Under the pieces are notes generated by a model. That model did no database searches. It was not told where the DNA came from and was given only the letters and a program-made list of their open reading frames with translations. This document shows positions 25,210 to 33,276 of a stretch of 53,966 nucleotides of DNA, in pieces. Each line of letters opens with the position of its first letter. Position 1 is the stretch's first letter. Origin of the DNA: Rhodobiaceae bacterium (GTDB lineage Bacteria; Pseudomonadota; Alphaproteobacteria; Rhizobiales; Aestuariivirgaceae); NCBI GenBank assembly GCA_009885825.1, contig VFJY01000086.1, positions 1 to 53,966 of the forward strand, in the 5' to 3' direction. The position numbers were made by a program, and so were the translations under genes.

Positions 25210-26130
25210 TTACGAATCAGAATAGAATATATGGCGACCGATTTTGACCAGGCGTTTCATGCTGCTGGCCCATTTGGGTTTCACATAGTCAGCGTGATAA
25301 TTGGTGGCGGTACTCATGGACTGCATGGACTTGGATCCATTCATCGCCTTCTGGGCAACTTGCTTGGCGTTAATCCAGGCCCCAGGTTGCTTCACATCAT
25401 CTGGCAAACCATCACAGGCAAAGGAGAACTGGCAGGAATTGCGGCGGTTGGAGCCCTGATACACCACGCCGCAGATCGTTTTGGGATAATCCGGGTCTTT
25501 GGTGCGGTTTAAAATAACTTTGGCCACCGCCAATTGGCCTAATTGCGATTCCGAACGGGCTTCAAAATAGATGGCGCGCGCGAGGCAATTTTCCTCGGCC
25601 ATGCGGATGCGGCGCTGGGCAACCACGGCCTGCTTCTCGCCGCGCTTCAGCTTGAAGGATTTTTCAATTTTTGCGGGCGATGGCGCAATGGCCAGACGCT
25701 GAATGGCCGGAGTTATGGTCGCCGCCACATCGGATTTCCCACTGAGATCAACGGATGCAGGCGTAATCACCATTTCGGCGTTGGGATCGGCATTGAGAAA
25801 ATCACCCTTGCCGAAACTCGCCACGGTTTGCTTCTCGGAAATTTTCAGGCTTACGATGTCAAAATTTTCGCCCTGGGGCAGCAATGAACCCTTGGCAAGG
25901 ATATTGGTGACGGGCGTTGCAAAATCGAGCGCGTCACCAGTGGCGGAAACATTACGCGCCACCGCATTCTGGCCCATGTAACTGCCAGCGAAAGCAAAAG
26001 CTGCAATCAGCAGAATGCCACTGATCACAAATGGCACATACTCCAGAAAGCCACCACGACGCGCACGAGTCTCAGTAAACTCATGATAATCGAAAAACGC
26101 TGGCCTCTGATCTGGGCGTCTTTTCTGCAA
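25210..26130 (-). CDS. Membrane-anchored cell wall hydrolase, SleB family
   Basis: A 306-residue protein with a cytoplasmic N terminus, one membrane helix (about 30-53, VPFVISGILLIAAFAFAGSY), a linker, and a C-terminal SleB (hydrolase_2) domain. The catalytic Glu is in LARAIYFEARSE, and VILNRTKDPDYPKTICGVVYQG is typical of the fold, as is the NSCQFSFACDG segment. These lytic transglycosylase-like domains cut peptidoglycan. The start appears to be TTG at 26130, since no ATG exists upstream before an in-frame stop. It is followed by the class IV aminotransferase gene. Confidence 0.83.
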   Translation of the reverse strand: MQKRRPDQRPAFFDYHEFTETRARRGGFLEYVPFVISGILLIAAFAFAGSYMGQNAVARNVSATGDALDFATPVTNILAKGSLLPQGENFDIVSLKISEKQTVASFGKGDFLNADPNAEMVITPASVDLSGKSDVAATITPAIQRLAIAPSPAKIEKSFKLKRGEKQAVVAQRRIRMAEENCLARAIYFEARSESQLGQLAVAKVILNRTKDPDYPKTICGVVYQGSNRRNSCQFSFACDGLPDDVKQPGAWINAKQVAQKAMNGSKSMQSMSTATNYHADYVKPKWASSMKRLVKIGRHIFYSDS

Positions 26131-26302
26131 ATCCCCTGGTCCTGCTGTCGGCGTTATGATTAAAATTCATATACTGTCGGTAGCATACGTCTTTCGCGTT
26201 TAGCATAGGTTAACCATACCAGCAACCGAAAGTAACCTTTCGGTAATCCTTTTTTAACCAAACCTTAAAGTTGGTTAATGGCCACAACGCACTGGGTTTT
26301 AT

Positions 26303-28657
26303 CTATTTATTTCTTATAGTTGCCTGGGCGGCGGCAAGCCTTGCGATGGCAATCCGGAAGGGCGAGCAGGAAATATAGTCGAGCTTTATCGTCTCGCAGA
26401 AGTCAATTGATTCGGGATCGCCCGCATGCTCTCCACAGATGCCGAGCTTGAGATCGGGCCGGGATTTTCTCCCGCGCTCAACGGCGATTTGCAACAGTTC
26501 GCCCACCCCTTCGATATCCAGCGAAATAAAGGGATCGTTCTTCATGAGGCCCTTGGCGGTGTACTCGCCAATGAAGCGGGCGCTGTCATCGCGGCTGATG
26601 CCCAGTGTCGTCTGGGTGAGGTCATTGGTGCCAAAGGAAAAGAACTCGGCAGACTGGGCAATTTCAGCAGCGCGGAGCGCGGCTCTTGGCAATTCAATCA
26701 TGGTGCCGACAAGATAGGGCAGCTCCAAGCCACATTCACGTTGCACATCTTCGGCCACGGCCACCACCCGGGCGCGGACAAAATCCAGTTCCAGTTTTCC
26801 AACCACTAGCGGAATCATGATTTCCGGAATGGGAGCCTTGCCATATTTCTTGGCCACGTCCGCCGTAGCTTCAAAAATTGCGCGCGCCTGCATTTCAGCG
26901 ATTTCGGGGTGCGATACAGCGAGGCGCACGCCGCGATGGCCCAGCATCGGGTTGAACTCCTGCAACTCAGCGACGCGGGCGCGCAGATATTCAGGTGCGA
27001 TGTGAAGTTCTGCGGCTAAATCCAAGATATCATGCTCAGATTTTGGCAGGAACTCGTGCAAAGGCGGATCGAGCAGGCGGATTGTAACCGGCAGGCCAGC
27101 CATGATTTCAAACAGCTCGATAAAATCCTGGCGCTGCATGGGCAGTATTTCATCAAGCGCCGCTTTTCTGGCCTCTATGGTTTCGGCCAAAATCATGCGG
27201 CGCATGGGGCGGATGCGGTCGGCGCTGAAGAACATATGCTCGGTGCGGCAGAGGCCTATGCCCTCCGCGCCAAAATACCTGGCCGAGCGGGCTTCAGCCG
27301 GAGTTTCGGCGTTGGCGCGCACTTCCATGCGGCGGAACTCATCGGCCCATTCCAAGATGGTGGCAAAATCACCGGAGAGAATTGGTTTCAAGGTCGCGAG
27401 CACGCCGCGGTAGACACGGCCGGTCGAGCCGTCAAGGGTCACCATTTCGCCGCGCTTGATCACGCTGCCGAGCGACGTCATGGTTTGGGCTTCGTAATCA
27501 ATGCGCAGATGGCTGGCGCCCACCACGCAGGTTTTTCCCATGCCGCGCGCGATGACAGCCGCGTGGGACAGAAGCCCTCCCCTTGCGGTTAAAACTCCTT
27601 CAGCCGCGTGCATGCCCTGAATATCTTCCGGGCTGGTTTCAACGCGCACCAGAATCGCGGGCCTGCCCCGGGACTTCAGCTGCTGGGCTTCCGTTGCTTC
27701 GAAAACAACCTGGCCCGAAACGGCGCCCGGAGAGGCCGCGATGCCTGTCGCAAAAATTTCCGTTATGGCCGCCGCGTCGAGCGTCGGATGCAGGAACTGA
27801 TCAAGGATGAAAGGATCCACCCGGAGGAGCGCGTCCTTGCGCGCGAGCAGACCTTCATTGGCCATATCGACGATCATCTTGAGTTCGATCTTGGCCGATG
27901 CCTTCAGCGCCTTCGATTTCAGGAACCAAAGCTTGTCCTTTGATTCAATAAAGGTGACTTCCTGCGGCGACTTGAAGTGACGCTCGAGTTTGGAGAGCGT
28001 CGATTTGAGCTTGGCGGAACCACCATCATAGGCAGCGCCCGTGGCCGGGTTTCTGGATGCGACGACGAGCGGCGCGCCCGCTCCATGAACCATCGCCTGA
28101 ACAACGACCGCCCCATGCTGGGCGGGCGCTGCCTGAATGATATCAGCAATTTGCGTGGCCACATCCTGCGGGAAAGACTCGCCTGTCTTGCGCTCAATGG
28201 CTGATTTGAATTTGGCGACACGCTGGGAAATTTCATCGCCATCATGCATATCCTCGAACTCAGCATGGCGAAGGCCCAGCACATTCACCGCGTAGGTTTG
28301 AATAAACTGGCAATAGAGGGCATAGGCCTGGTTGCGGTTCTGCAATTGGGCAGCCAAGCCCTCGACGGTTTCATCATTCAGGCCCGCGTTCAATACGGTT
28401 TCCATGGTGCCCAGCGTTGCGCCTTCGGGACTCGACCGCACGGCGAGAAGCAGCGGGTTTTTGGGATCGCCAAAGCCCTTGCCGATTTTTTTGATCGCGG
28501 CAGCCAGATTCTCATGGGTTGCTTCCGTGGTTTTGGTGATGACGAAGCCGGCTGGCACTGGCAGGCCAAGAGAGGCCATTTCATTCAAGGCGGCGCCTTT
28601 GCTGCCAAGGGCCGCATCGGTGCCAAGACCCAGGTTGTGTATAAATTTTTTCCCCAT
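26303..28657 (-). CDS. Pyruvate phosphate dikinase-like protein with degenerate ATP-binding domain
   Basis: A 784-residue homologue of PpdK (usually about 870-890). The C-terminal PEP/pyruvate barrel is intact: LCRTEHMFF, FNPMLGHRGVRLAVSHPEIA, GTMIELPRAAL, FFSFGTNDLTQTTLG, and the acid Cys741 in ICGEHAGDPES. The mobile phosphohistidine domain is intact (GGLLSHAAVIARGMG, His365), but Leu363 replaces the Thr that regulators phosphorylate in canonical PpdK. The N-terminal ATP-grasp half is shortened: Lys20 and Arg74 remain, but the SGARASMPGMMD loop reads SSPEGATLGTMET, and the block with GEYLINAQGEDVVAG and the following Arg is absent. Start at 28657; a longer frame runs back through the MFS gene and is rejected. 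It follows the MFS gene by 50 bases. Function is open; ordinary PpdK activity seems doubtful. Confidence 0.85.
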   Translation of the reverse strand: MGKKFIHNLGLGTDAALGSKGAALNEMASLGLPVPAGFVITKTTEATHENLAAAIKKIGKGFGDPKNPLLLAVRSSPEGATLGTMETVLNAGLNDETVEGLAAQLQNRNQAYALYCQFIQTYAVNVLGLRHAEFEDMHDGDEISQRVAKFKSAIERKTGESFPQDVATQIADIIQAAPAQHGAVVVQAMVHGAGAPLVVASRNPATGAAYDGGSAKLKSTLSKLERHFKSPQEVTFIESKDKLWFLKSKALKASAKIELKMIVDMANEGLLARKDALLRVDPFILDQFLHPTLDAAAITEIFATGIAASPGAVSGQVVFEATEAQQLKSRGRPAILVRVETSPEDIQGMHAAEGVLTARGGLLSHAAVIARGMGKTCVVGASHLRIDYEAQTMTSLGSVIKRGEMVTLDGSTGRVYRGVLATLKPILSGDFATILEWADEFRRMEVRANAETPAEARSARYFGAEGIGLCRTEHMFFSADRIRPMRRMILAETIEARKAALDEILPMQRQDFIELFEIMAGLPVTIRLLDPPLHEFLPKSEHDILDLAAELHIAPEYLRARVAELQEFNPMLGHRGVRLAVSHPEIAEMQARAIFEATADVAKKYGKAPIPEIMIPLVVGKLELDFVRARVVAVAEDVQRECGLELPYLVGTMIELPRAALRAAEIAQSAEFFSFGTNDLTQTTLGISRDDSARFIGEYTAKGLMKNDPFISLDIEGVGELLQIAVERGRKSRPDLKLGICGEHAGDPESIDFCETIKLDYISCSPFRIAIARLAAAQATIRNK

Positions 28658-28707
28658 ATTGCGGTGCAGCAAACACGCTGGACCCAGAATGGTCAAGTGG
28701 TCAAATA

Positions 28708-29910
28708 TTATGCAAGGCTGAGTTTGTTGCGGCGGCCCATCAAAAGCCAGAAGGCGATGGCCATGTTGAGCAGGTTCCAGACGATGCCGTGCAGGAAGGC
28801 AGCGCTGTAGGACCCGGTGTAGTCGAATATTTCGCCAGACAGCCAGCCGCCCAGCGCCATGCCGAGAACGGTGGACGTGAGCACCAGGCTGATGCGGGTT
28901 CCGGCTTCTCGGGCCGGGAAATAGTCCCTGACGATCAGGGCATAGCTGGGGACAATGCCGCCCTGCGCGAGGCCAAAGAAGGCCGACACTATGTAGAGCG
29001 AGATCAGGCCATCGAAGGGAATGTAGAACAGCAGCGCCAGGCATTGCAAGAATGAGCCGATGATCAGGGTTCCAATGCCGCCAATGCGATCGGCAAGGAA
29101 GCCAAACATCACGCGGCTCACAACGCCAAATCCCAGCATGAGGGACAGCATTTCGGCGCCGCGAGCGGTGCCGTAACCCAGATCCCCGCAATAGGCGACG
29201 ATGTGGACCTGCGGCATGGACATCGCCACACAGCAGGCAAGGCCGGCGACCATCAACAGCGCTTGCAGGAAAGGCGTTCCAGCAAGGCTGGTGTCTGTGC
29301 TGGTCGGGCTTGGTCTTTCCTCAAGGGAGGCGCGCCGGCGCAGGAACAATGAAAGCGGCAGCATGATAACCACCGTCAGAATGCCAAGCGCCATGTAGGA
29401 ATTGCGCCAGCCATGGTTTTGAATGCCCCAGGTGAGAATGGGTGGCCAGACAGCGCCAGCGAGATAATTTCCGGATGCCACAATGGCAACGGCAATGCCC
29501 CGACGTTTCTGAAACCACAGGGATATGTCAGCCACGAGGGGGCCGAACGATGTCGCGCATCCGAACAATCCAATGAAGACCGCCTGGGCCACAACAAACA
29601 TCCAATAGCTTGTCGAGAGCGCCGCAATCAGAAAACCCAGGCCCAGCATGATTGTGCCGAGGAACATGGGCACCATGATGCCGAAGCGGTCGGCCATGCG
29701 CCCCATCACGATGCCGCCGACCGCAAATCCAATCATGGTGGCCGTGTAAGGCAGGGACGCGCCGCTGCGGTCAATGCCGAATTCTGTTTGGATCGTCGGC
29801 AGCACGACAACGGAGGCCCACAAGCCAATGCCGCTGATGGTTGCAAGGGCAAGCGATATGACAAGGCGCATCCATGCGTAGCGGCTGTCAGGCAGATGGG
29901 CGGTGGTCAT
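28708..29910 (-). CDS. MFS transporter, oxalate/formate antiporter (OFA)-like
   Basis: A 400-residue, about 12-helix major facilitator. The loop 2-3 motif is present as GGIVMGRMADRFG, and the second half has FGFLADRIGG. The N-terminal half (SGIGLWASVVVLPTIQTEFG, ATMIGFAVGG) resembles the monocarboxylate/OFA carriers, so a small organic anion is a fair guess at substrate. Start set at 29910 (MTTAHLPDS), with an in-frame ATG 14 codons upstream as an alternative. The PPDK-like gene follows on the same strand after 50 bases, suggesting a transcript that pairs an organic-acid carrier with a PEP/pyruvate-handling protein; that link is inference. Confidence 0.85.
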   Translation of the reverse strand: MTTAHLPDSRYAWMRLVISLALATISGIGLWASVVVLPTIQTEFGIDRSGASLPYTATMIGFAVGGIVMGRMADRFGIMVPMFLGTIMLGLGFLIAALSTSYWMFVVAQAVFIGLFGCATSFGPLVADISLWFQKRRGIAVAIVASGNYLAGAVWPPILTWGIQNHGWRNSYMALGILTVVIMLPLSLFLRRRASLEERPSPTSTDTSLAGTPFLQALLMVAGLACCVAMSMPQVHIVAYCGDLGYGTARGAEMLSLMLGFGVVSRVMFGFLADRIGGIGTLIIGSFLQCLALLFYIPFDGLISLYIVSAFFGLAQGGIVPSYALIVRDYFPAREAGTRISLVLTSTVLGMALGGWLSGEIFDYTGSYSAAFLHGIVWNLLNMAIAFWLLMGRRNKLSLA

Positions 29911-30090
29911 GGGGCCTATGTAGCCCAGGGGGTTTGAATTTGCGATAGCCAAATACTGATTTTAATCCTACGACCTTCGGCGACCTGTGGATGGCAAAGC
30001 AATCCTCTCGCCTCTTCGCTGCAGGTGAGGCTGGGCATGGAAAGGCGGGCCATTCATGGCCGACTCGCACTGGGCCAGATGGATGGCGGG

Positions 30091-30777
30091 TTACCCCGTC
30101 ACATGCTTCATCAACCACCGCGAAATTGGGGCGGCGGCGCGAAAAATGTTCAAGCATTCATCAACAAACTTTTCGGTATGGACCGATTTGGGCAGTGGTC
30201 CCTCGTGGAAGGCGTGGAGGCCGTCGTGGAGCAATAGGTGCGCGCGGCTGTGATCGGCGTCGAAGCCGCGGGGAATTTTTTTGCGGCCGGCGCCACCGAG
30301 GACCAAAGGCCCCAATGATTTGATTTTGGCTTCGAGTTCGACTCCGGTTTTGGCGTCAACTACTGCGGCCCGATATTTCGCCAGCTGGGGAGCGGAAAAT
30401 GCGTGCATGCCAGCGCCCGCTATCCATGTTGTTGGCTGCAACCGCAAAAAGAAACCCGGTGAATCCCATCCCCGATGTTCGCCTTCCCAAAACCAGAAAT
30501 CGAGGTTGGTCTTGTAGGGCGATTTGTCCTTGCTGAAACGCACATCACGGTTGATGCGGAAGATCGATCCATTCACTTTGGGTTCAACCGAAACAGTTTT
30601 CGAAATCGCCTTTAGCTTCGGCCCAATTGCGCTTACGAAAAGCTTGGCGGGCGCCACATAGTGCTCATCATAGTCGGCGCGGTGCTTATCGAACCACTCC
30701 TTAGAATTGTTTCTCGCAAGACCATTCAGAAAATCGAACGTCTCGCGTGAGAAACCCTTGAAGTCACTTGTCGGCAA
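30091..30777 (-). CDS. DUF2461 family protein
   Basis: A 228-residue member of the DUF2461 (TIGR02453) family, with the typical N-terminal FKGFSRETFDFLNGLARNNSKEWFDKHRADYD, the NGSIFRINRDVRFSKDKSPYKTN block and the acidic EGEHRG-x-FFLRLQP region. Biochemical function is unknown. No ATG fits the beginning of the family sequence; the TTG at 30777 (LPTSDFKGF) is the best start, and it overlaps the upstream SRPBCC gene by 14 bases. An ATG at 30843 would lie within that gene and add 22 residues that do not look like family sequence. Likely cotranscribed with the SRPBCC gene. Confidence 0.82.
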   Translation of the reverse strand: MPTSDFKGFSRETFDFLNGLARNNSKEWFDKHRADYDEHYVAPAKLFVSAIGPKLKAISKTVSVEPKVNGSIFRINRDVRFSKDKSPYKTNLDFWFWEGEHRGWDSPGFFLRLQPTTWIAGAGMHAFSAPQLAKYRAAVVDAKTGVELEAKIKSLGPLVLGGAGRKKIPRGFDADHSRAHLLLHDGLHAFHEGPLPKSVHTEKFVDECLNIFRAAAPISRWLMKHVTG

Positions 30778-31159
30778 AATAGTCCGCCATCTTGTCCCAG
30801 TACATTTTCTTCCAGCCGTCAGCGAGGTGTTCACTGTGGCCATCGGGGATGCCGGTGTGATCGAACACGAGCTTGGTGCCGCCGCCAGCCTTGCTGAGCT
30901 TGAAGCTCACGATCGAAAAATCACCCTTGGGCCAGGTTTTGGCGCGCCAAGCCTGCACAATCATTTTGTTGTCAACGAGATCAAGATTGATACCGCTCAC
31001 CCAGCCACCGTGGGCCGAGAATGCTCCGCCGATTTTCTTGCTGATTTTGGCTGGGCCGTTTTTCGTGAAGGCTGTATGGCGGCGCGACCCCATGTAGGCT
31101 TGGTAGACTTCGCTGGGTTTTGCCTTGAATGTCACTTCCTGATGAATTCTGTTTGCCAT
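30764..31159 (-). CDS. SRPBCC/AHSA1-type ligand-binding domain protein
   Basis: A 131-residue protein of the START-like SRPBCC fold, AHSA1 branch. Segments such as HQEVTFKAKPSEVYQAYM, GGAFSAHGGWVSGINLDLVDNK, QAWRAKTWPKGDFSIVSFKL and GGTKLVFDHTGIPDGHSEHLADGWKKMYWDKM follow the family layout. The ligand is unknown. Such proteins are often paired with an ArsR-type repressor, but no repressor gene is adjacent here. The start has a GGGAGGCGAGA ribosome binding site. It overlaps the DUF2461 gene downstream. Confidence 0.87.
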   Translation of the reverse strand: MANRIHQEVTFKAKPSEVYQAYMGSRRHTAFTKNGPAKISKKIGGAFSAHGGWVSGINLDLVDNKMIVQAWRAKTWPKGDFSIVSFKLSKAGGGTKLVFDHTGIPDGHSEHLADGWKKMYWDKMADYFADK

Positions 31160-31176
31160 TCTCGCCTCCCGTTTAT

Positions 31177-31192
31177 TTAACCTTTCAGTTAA
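31177..31192. promoter_or_regulatory. Inverted repeat upstream of the SRPBCC gene, possible operator
   Basis: TTAAC and GTTAA form perfect five-base arms separated by six bases (TTAACCTTTCAGTTAA), 17 bases upstream of the SRPBCC start and next to an AT-rich TTATTATT run. The size and place fit a repressor operator, for example of the ArsR type, but no regulator gene is nearby, so this is a candidate only. Confidence 0.35.
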
Positions 31193-31333
31193 TTATTATT
31201 CAACCATGCAAGCCTGTCAAGCCCGTGGAGAATCAAAGTCCGATTGTAACGAGCTGTGCGGACTTTTCGACGCATCGCTAACAACGGCTCCAAAACTCAA
31301 TGGTTTCAAATGGTTGCAATCATTATCCATTTC

Positions 31334-31362
31334 TTGACACAATTACCCCTCGTAACTATGGT
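31334..31362 (+). promoter_or_regulatory. Candidate sigma-70-type promoter of the F0 ATP synthase operon
   Basis: TTGACA at 31334-31339 is followed after 17 bases by TATGGT at 31357-31362. The consensus -35 and the ideal spacing make this the best promoter candidate before atpI; the -10 matches four of six positions. It would give a leader of roughly 45-50 bases. Confidence 0.55.
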
Positions 31363-31416
31363 GCGCTCGATTTTGAGGGGTGATATTCGCTGCTTTTGAT
31401 CTTGGATTTGGGTGGG

Positions 31417-31764
31417 ATGATGAAAGACTCTGACCGGCTCAAAGACCTTGGCAAGAAGATCGATAAAACCCTTGAAGAGCGGCGCGGCGCATCCGGCCCT
31501 GACAGTCAGGAAGGATCTGCCGCCGGTCTCGCAATGCGGGCGGTCAGCGAACTAATCGTTGGGCTTCTTGTGTGCATGGGCCTGGGCTGGGCGGCTGACA
31601 AGTATCTCGGCACTGCCCCCTGGATCATGCTGGCGCTGATGCCGCTCGGGCTTGCTGCGGGGGTTGCGAATGTGATGCGCCTGTCCAACAGCAAGCAAGC
31701 TGAAGAACTGCTCGGCGGAAAGGGGCCAATGCCTCCATCTGTCAAAGACGATGATGAGGATTGA
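31417..31764 (+). CDS. atpI: ATP synthase protein I
   Basis: A protein of about 115 residues with two hydrophobic helices (SELIVGLLVCMGLGWAADKY and WIMLALMPLGLAAGVANVM) after a charged N terminus, the AtpI pattern. AtpI assists assembly of the c-ring or acts with Mg2+ uptake; it is not a stoichiometric part of the enzyme. The first of two adjacent ATGs (31417, 31420) is used; a frame open further upstream would need a TTG. It is the first gene of the F0 operon, and its stop is two bases before the atpB GTG. Confidence 0.9.
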   Translation: MMKDSDRLKDLGKKIDKTLEERRGASGPDSQEGSAAGLAMRAVSELIVGLLVCMGLGWAADKYLGTAPWIMLALMPLGLAAGVANVMRLSNSKQAEELLGGKGPMPPSVKDDDED

Positions 31765-31766
31765 AC

Positions 31767-32522
31767 GTGACCACTGCTGCACCTGAACATGGCGAAAAGA
31801 TCATCGATCCCATCCATCAGTTCGTGATCAACCGCATTATCCCCATGGATGTTGGCGGCATTGACATCTCTTTCACCAATTCGGCGCTATGGGCGGTGAT
31901 CGCCACGGTCTGCGCCTCGCTGCTGTTCATGCTGGCGCCGCGCGAACTGGTGCCAACGCGATTGCAGTCGGTTGCCGAAAGCATTTACGAGGTCATCGAC
32001 AATATGACCCATGAAGTTTTGCACGACAATGCGCGCAGCTATTTTCCGTTTGTGCTGACGCTGTTCGTGTTCATACTTTTCGCCAACGTGCTTGGCCTCA
32101 TTCCCTATTCCTTCACGGTGACGAGCCACATTGTCATCACGCTGGCCCTGGCGCTGGTGGTGTTTGTTGGCGCCACGATCATCGGCTTCATCCGCAATGG
32201 CTTTGGCTATCTCAAGCTGTTCGTGCCGTCGGGTGTTCCCGCCCTGTTGCTGCCGCTCGTCGTGCTCATCGAGATTGTGTCCTACTTCATCCGCCCGATG
32301 AGCCTTTCCATCCGTTTGTTCGCCAACATGATGGCGGGCCACATGATGCTGAAAGTGATGGCAGGCTTTGTTGTCATGCTGGGCGTCACGGCGGGCTGGC
32401 TGCCATTGGCCGCCATGGTCGGCCTCATGGGCCTTGAACTTCTCGTGGCCGCCCTTCAGGCCTATGTATTTGCACTTTTGACCTGCATGTATCTGAACGA
32501 TGCCATGCACGTTGACCACTAA
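31767..32522 (+). CDS. atpB: F0F1 ATP synthase subunit a
   Basis: The 251-residue polytopic subunit forms the proton half-channels beside the c-ring. The essential Arg lies in SLSIRLFANMMAGH, the hallmark of subunit a. GTG at 31767 was chosen because AGGA sits six bases before it; a TTG two codons earlier overlaps the atpI stop but has no usable Shine-Dalgarno spacing. It is followed by atpE after 30 bases. Length is usual for alphaproteobacteria. Confidence 0.96.
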   Translation: MTTAAPEHGEKIIDPIHQFVINRIIPMDVGGIDISFTNSALWAVIATVCASLLFMLAPRELVPTRLQSVAESIYEVIDNMTHEVLHDNARSYFPFVLTLFVFILFANVLGLIPYSFTVTSHIVITLALALVVFVGATIIGFIRNGFGYLKLFVPSGVPALLLPLVVLIEIVSYFIRPMSLSIRLFANMMAGHMMLKVMAGFVVMLGVTAGWLPLAAMVGLMGLELLVAALQAYVFALLTCMYLNDAMHVDH

Positions 32523-32552
32523 CTAAATCTTTTCACATCACAGGAGACTAAA

Positions 32553-32777
32553 ATGGACGTAGAAGCAGCAAAGATGATCGGTGCAGGCATTGCGGCAATT
32601 GCGCTTGGTGGCGCCGGTGTTGGCATCGGCACAATTTTCGGAAACTATCTCGCTGGCGCACTGCGCAATCCAGCGGCTGCCGCCAGCCAGCGCGGCACGC
32701 TGTTCCTCGGCTTTGCCTTCGCTGAAGCAACGGGCCTCATCGGCTTCGCCGTGGCCATGCTCATCCTGTTCGGCTGA
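32553..32777 (+). CDS. atpE: F0F1 ATP synthase subunit c
   Basis: This 74-residue protein makes two membrane helices joined by a polar loop RNPAAAASQR, the signature of proteolipid subunit c. The proton-carrying carboxylate is Glu58 in FAFAEATGL. A glycine-rich first helix (GGAGVGIGTIFG) allows close ring packing. A strong CAGGAGAC ribosome binding site precedes the ATG, in line with the high copy number of c in the ring. Confidence 0.97.
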   Translation: MDVEAAKMIGAGIAAIALGGAGVGIGTIFGNYLAGALRNPAAAASQRGTLFLGFAFAEATGLIGFAVAMLILFG

Positions 32778-32787
32778 TACATAGCCC

Positions 32788-33267
32788 ATGCCGCAACTTG
32801 ATATTTCGACCTGGCCGCCGCAGCTTTTCTGGCTCGCCGTCACTTTCCTGGCGCTCTATTTCGTCATCTCGCGCGTGGCTATTCCACGCACGGGTGGGGT
32901 TATCGCGCTGCGCAAGTCCACCATCGATGGCGATCTGGCGGCGGCGCAAAAACTGAAAACTGAAACCGACAACGCGATCAAATCCTATGAAGCGGCGTTG
33001 GCGGAAGCCAAGGCCAAGGCTCAGGCCATCAACATTGAAAACCGCAATACCCTCAATGCTGAAATTGAAGCGGAACGCGCCAAGCTTGATGCAGCTCTTG
33101 GGGCAAAGATTTCCACGGCCGAAAAGAAAGTTGCGGCATCGCGCGACAAGGCATTGGGCGAAGTGGCCGACATGGCTGCCGACATTGCCAGTCAGATTGT
33201 GCAGCAATTGACCGGCGCCAAGATCACCAAAGCAGCAGTCTCCGCTGCCGTATCAAAAGGCAAATAG
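32788..33267 (+). CDS. atpF': F0F1 ATP synthase subunit b' (peripheral stalk)
   Basis: A 159-residue stalk subunit: one N-terminal membrane helix (PPQLFWLAVTFLALYFVISRV), followed by a long charged coiled coil (about 45-135). This is the b' form, encoded first of two b-type genes, as in photosynthetic and other alphaproteobacteria whose stalk is a b/b' heterodimer. The C terminus (GAKITKAAVSAAV) contacts the delta subunit in homologues. It follows atpE by ten bases. Confidence 0.94.
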   Translation: MPQLDISTWPPQLFWLAVTFLALYFVISRVAIPRTGGVIALRKSTIDGDLAAAQKLKTETDNAIKSYEAALAEAKAKAQAINIENRNTLNAEIEAERAKLDAALGAKISTAEKKVAASRDKALGEVADMAADIASQIVQQLTGAKITKAAVSAAVSKGK

Positions 33268-33276
33268 GAGCAGGCG

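Noticed and set aside
26226-26243. Hairpin CCGAAAG/CTTTCGG followed by TAATCC and a T run on the plus strand
   Set aside because: It would terminate plus-strand transcription, but both flanking genes are on the minus strand and the T run is offset from the stem; not called as a terminator.
28658-29191. N-terminal extension of the PPDK-like protein by 178 residues
   Set aside because: The added sequence is Arg/His/Pro-rich and lies in another frame of the MFS gene on the same strand. PPDK-like sequence begins exactly at the ATG at 28657.
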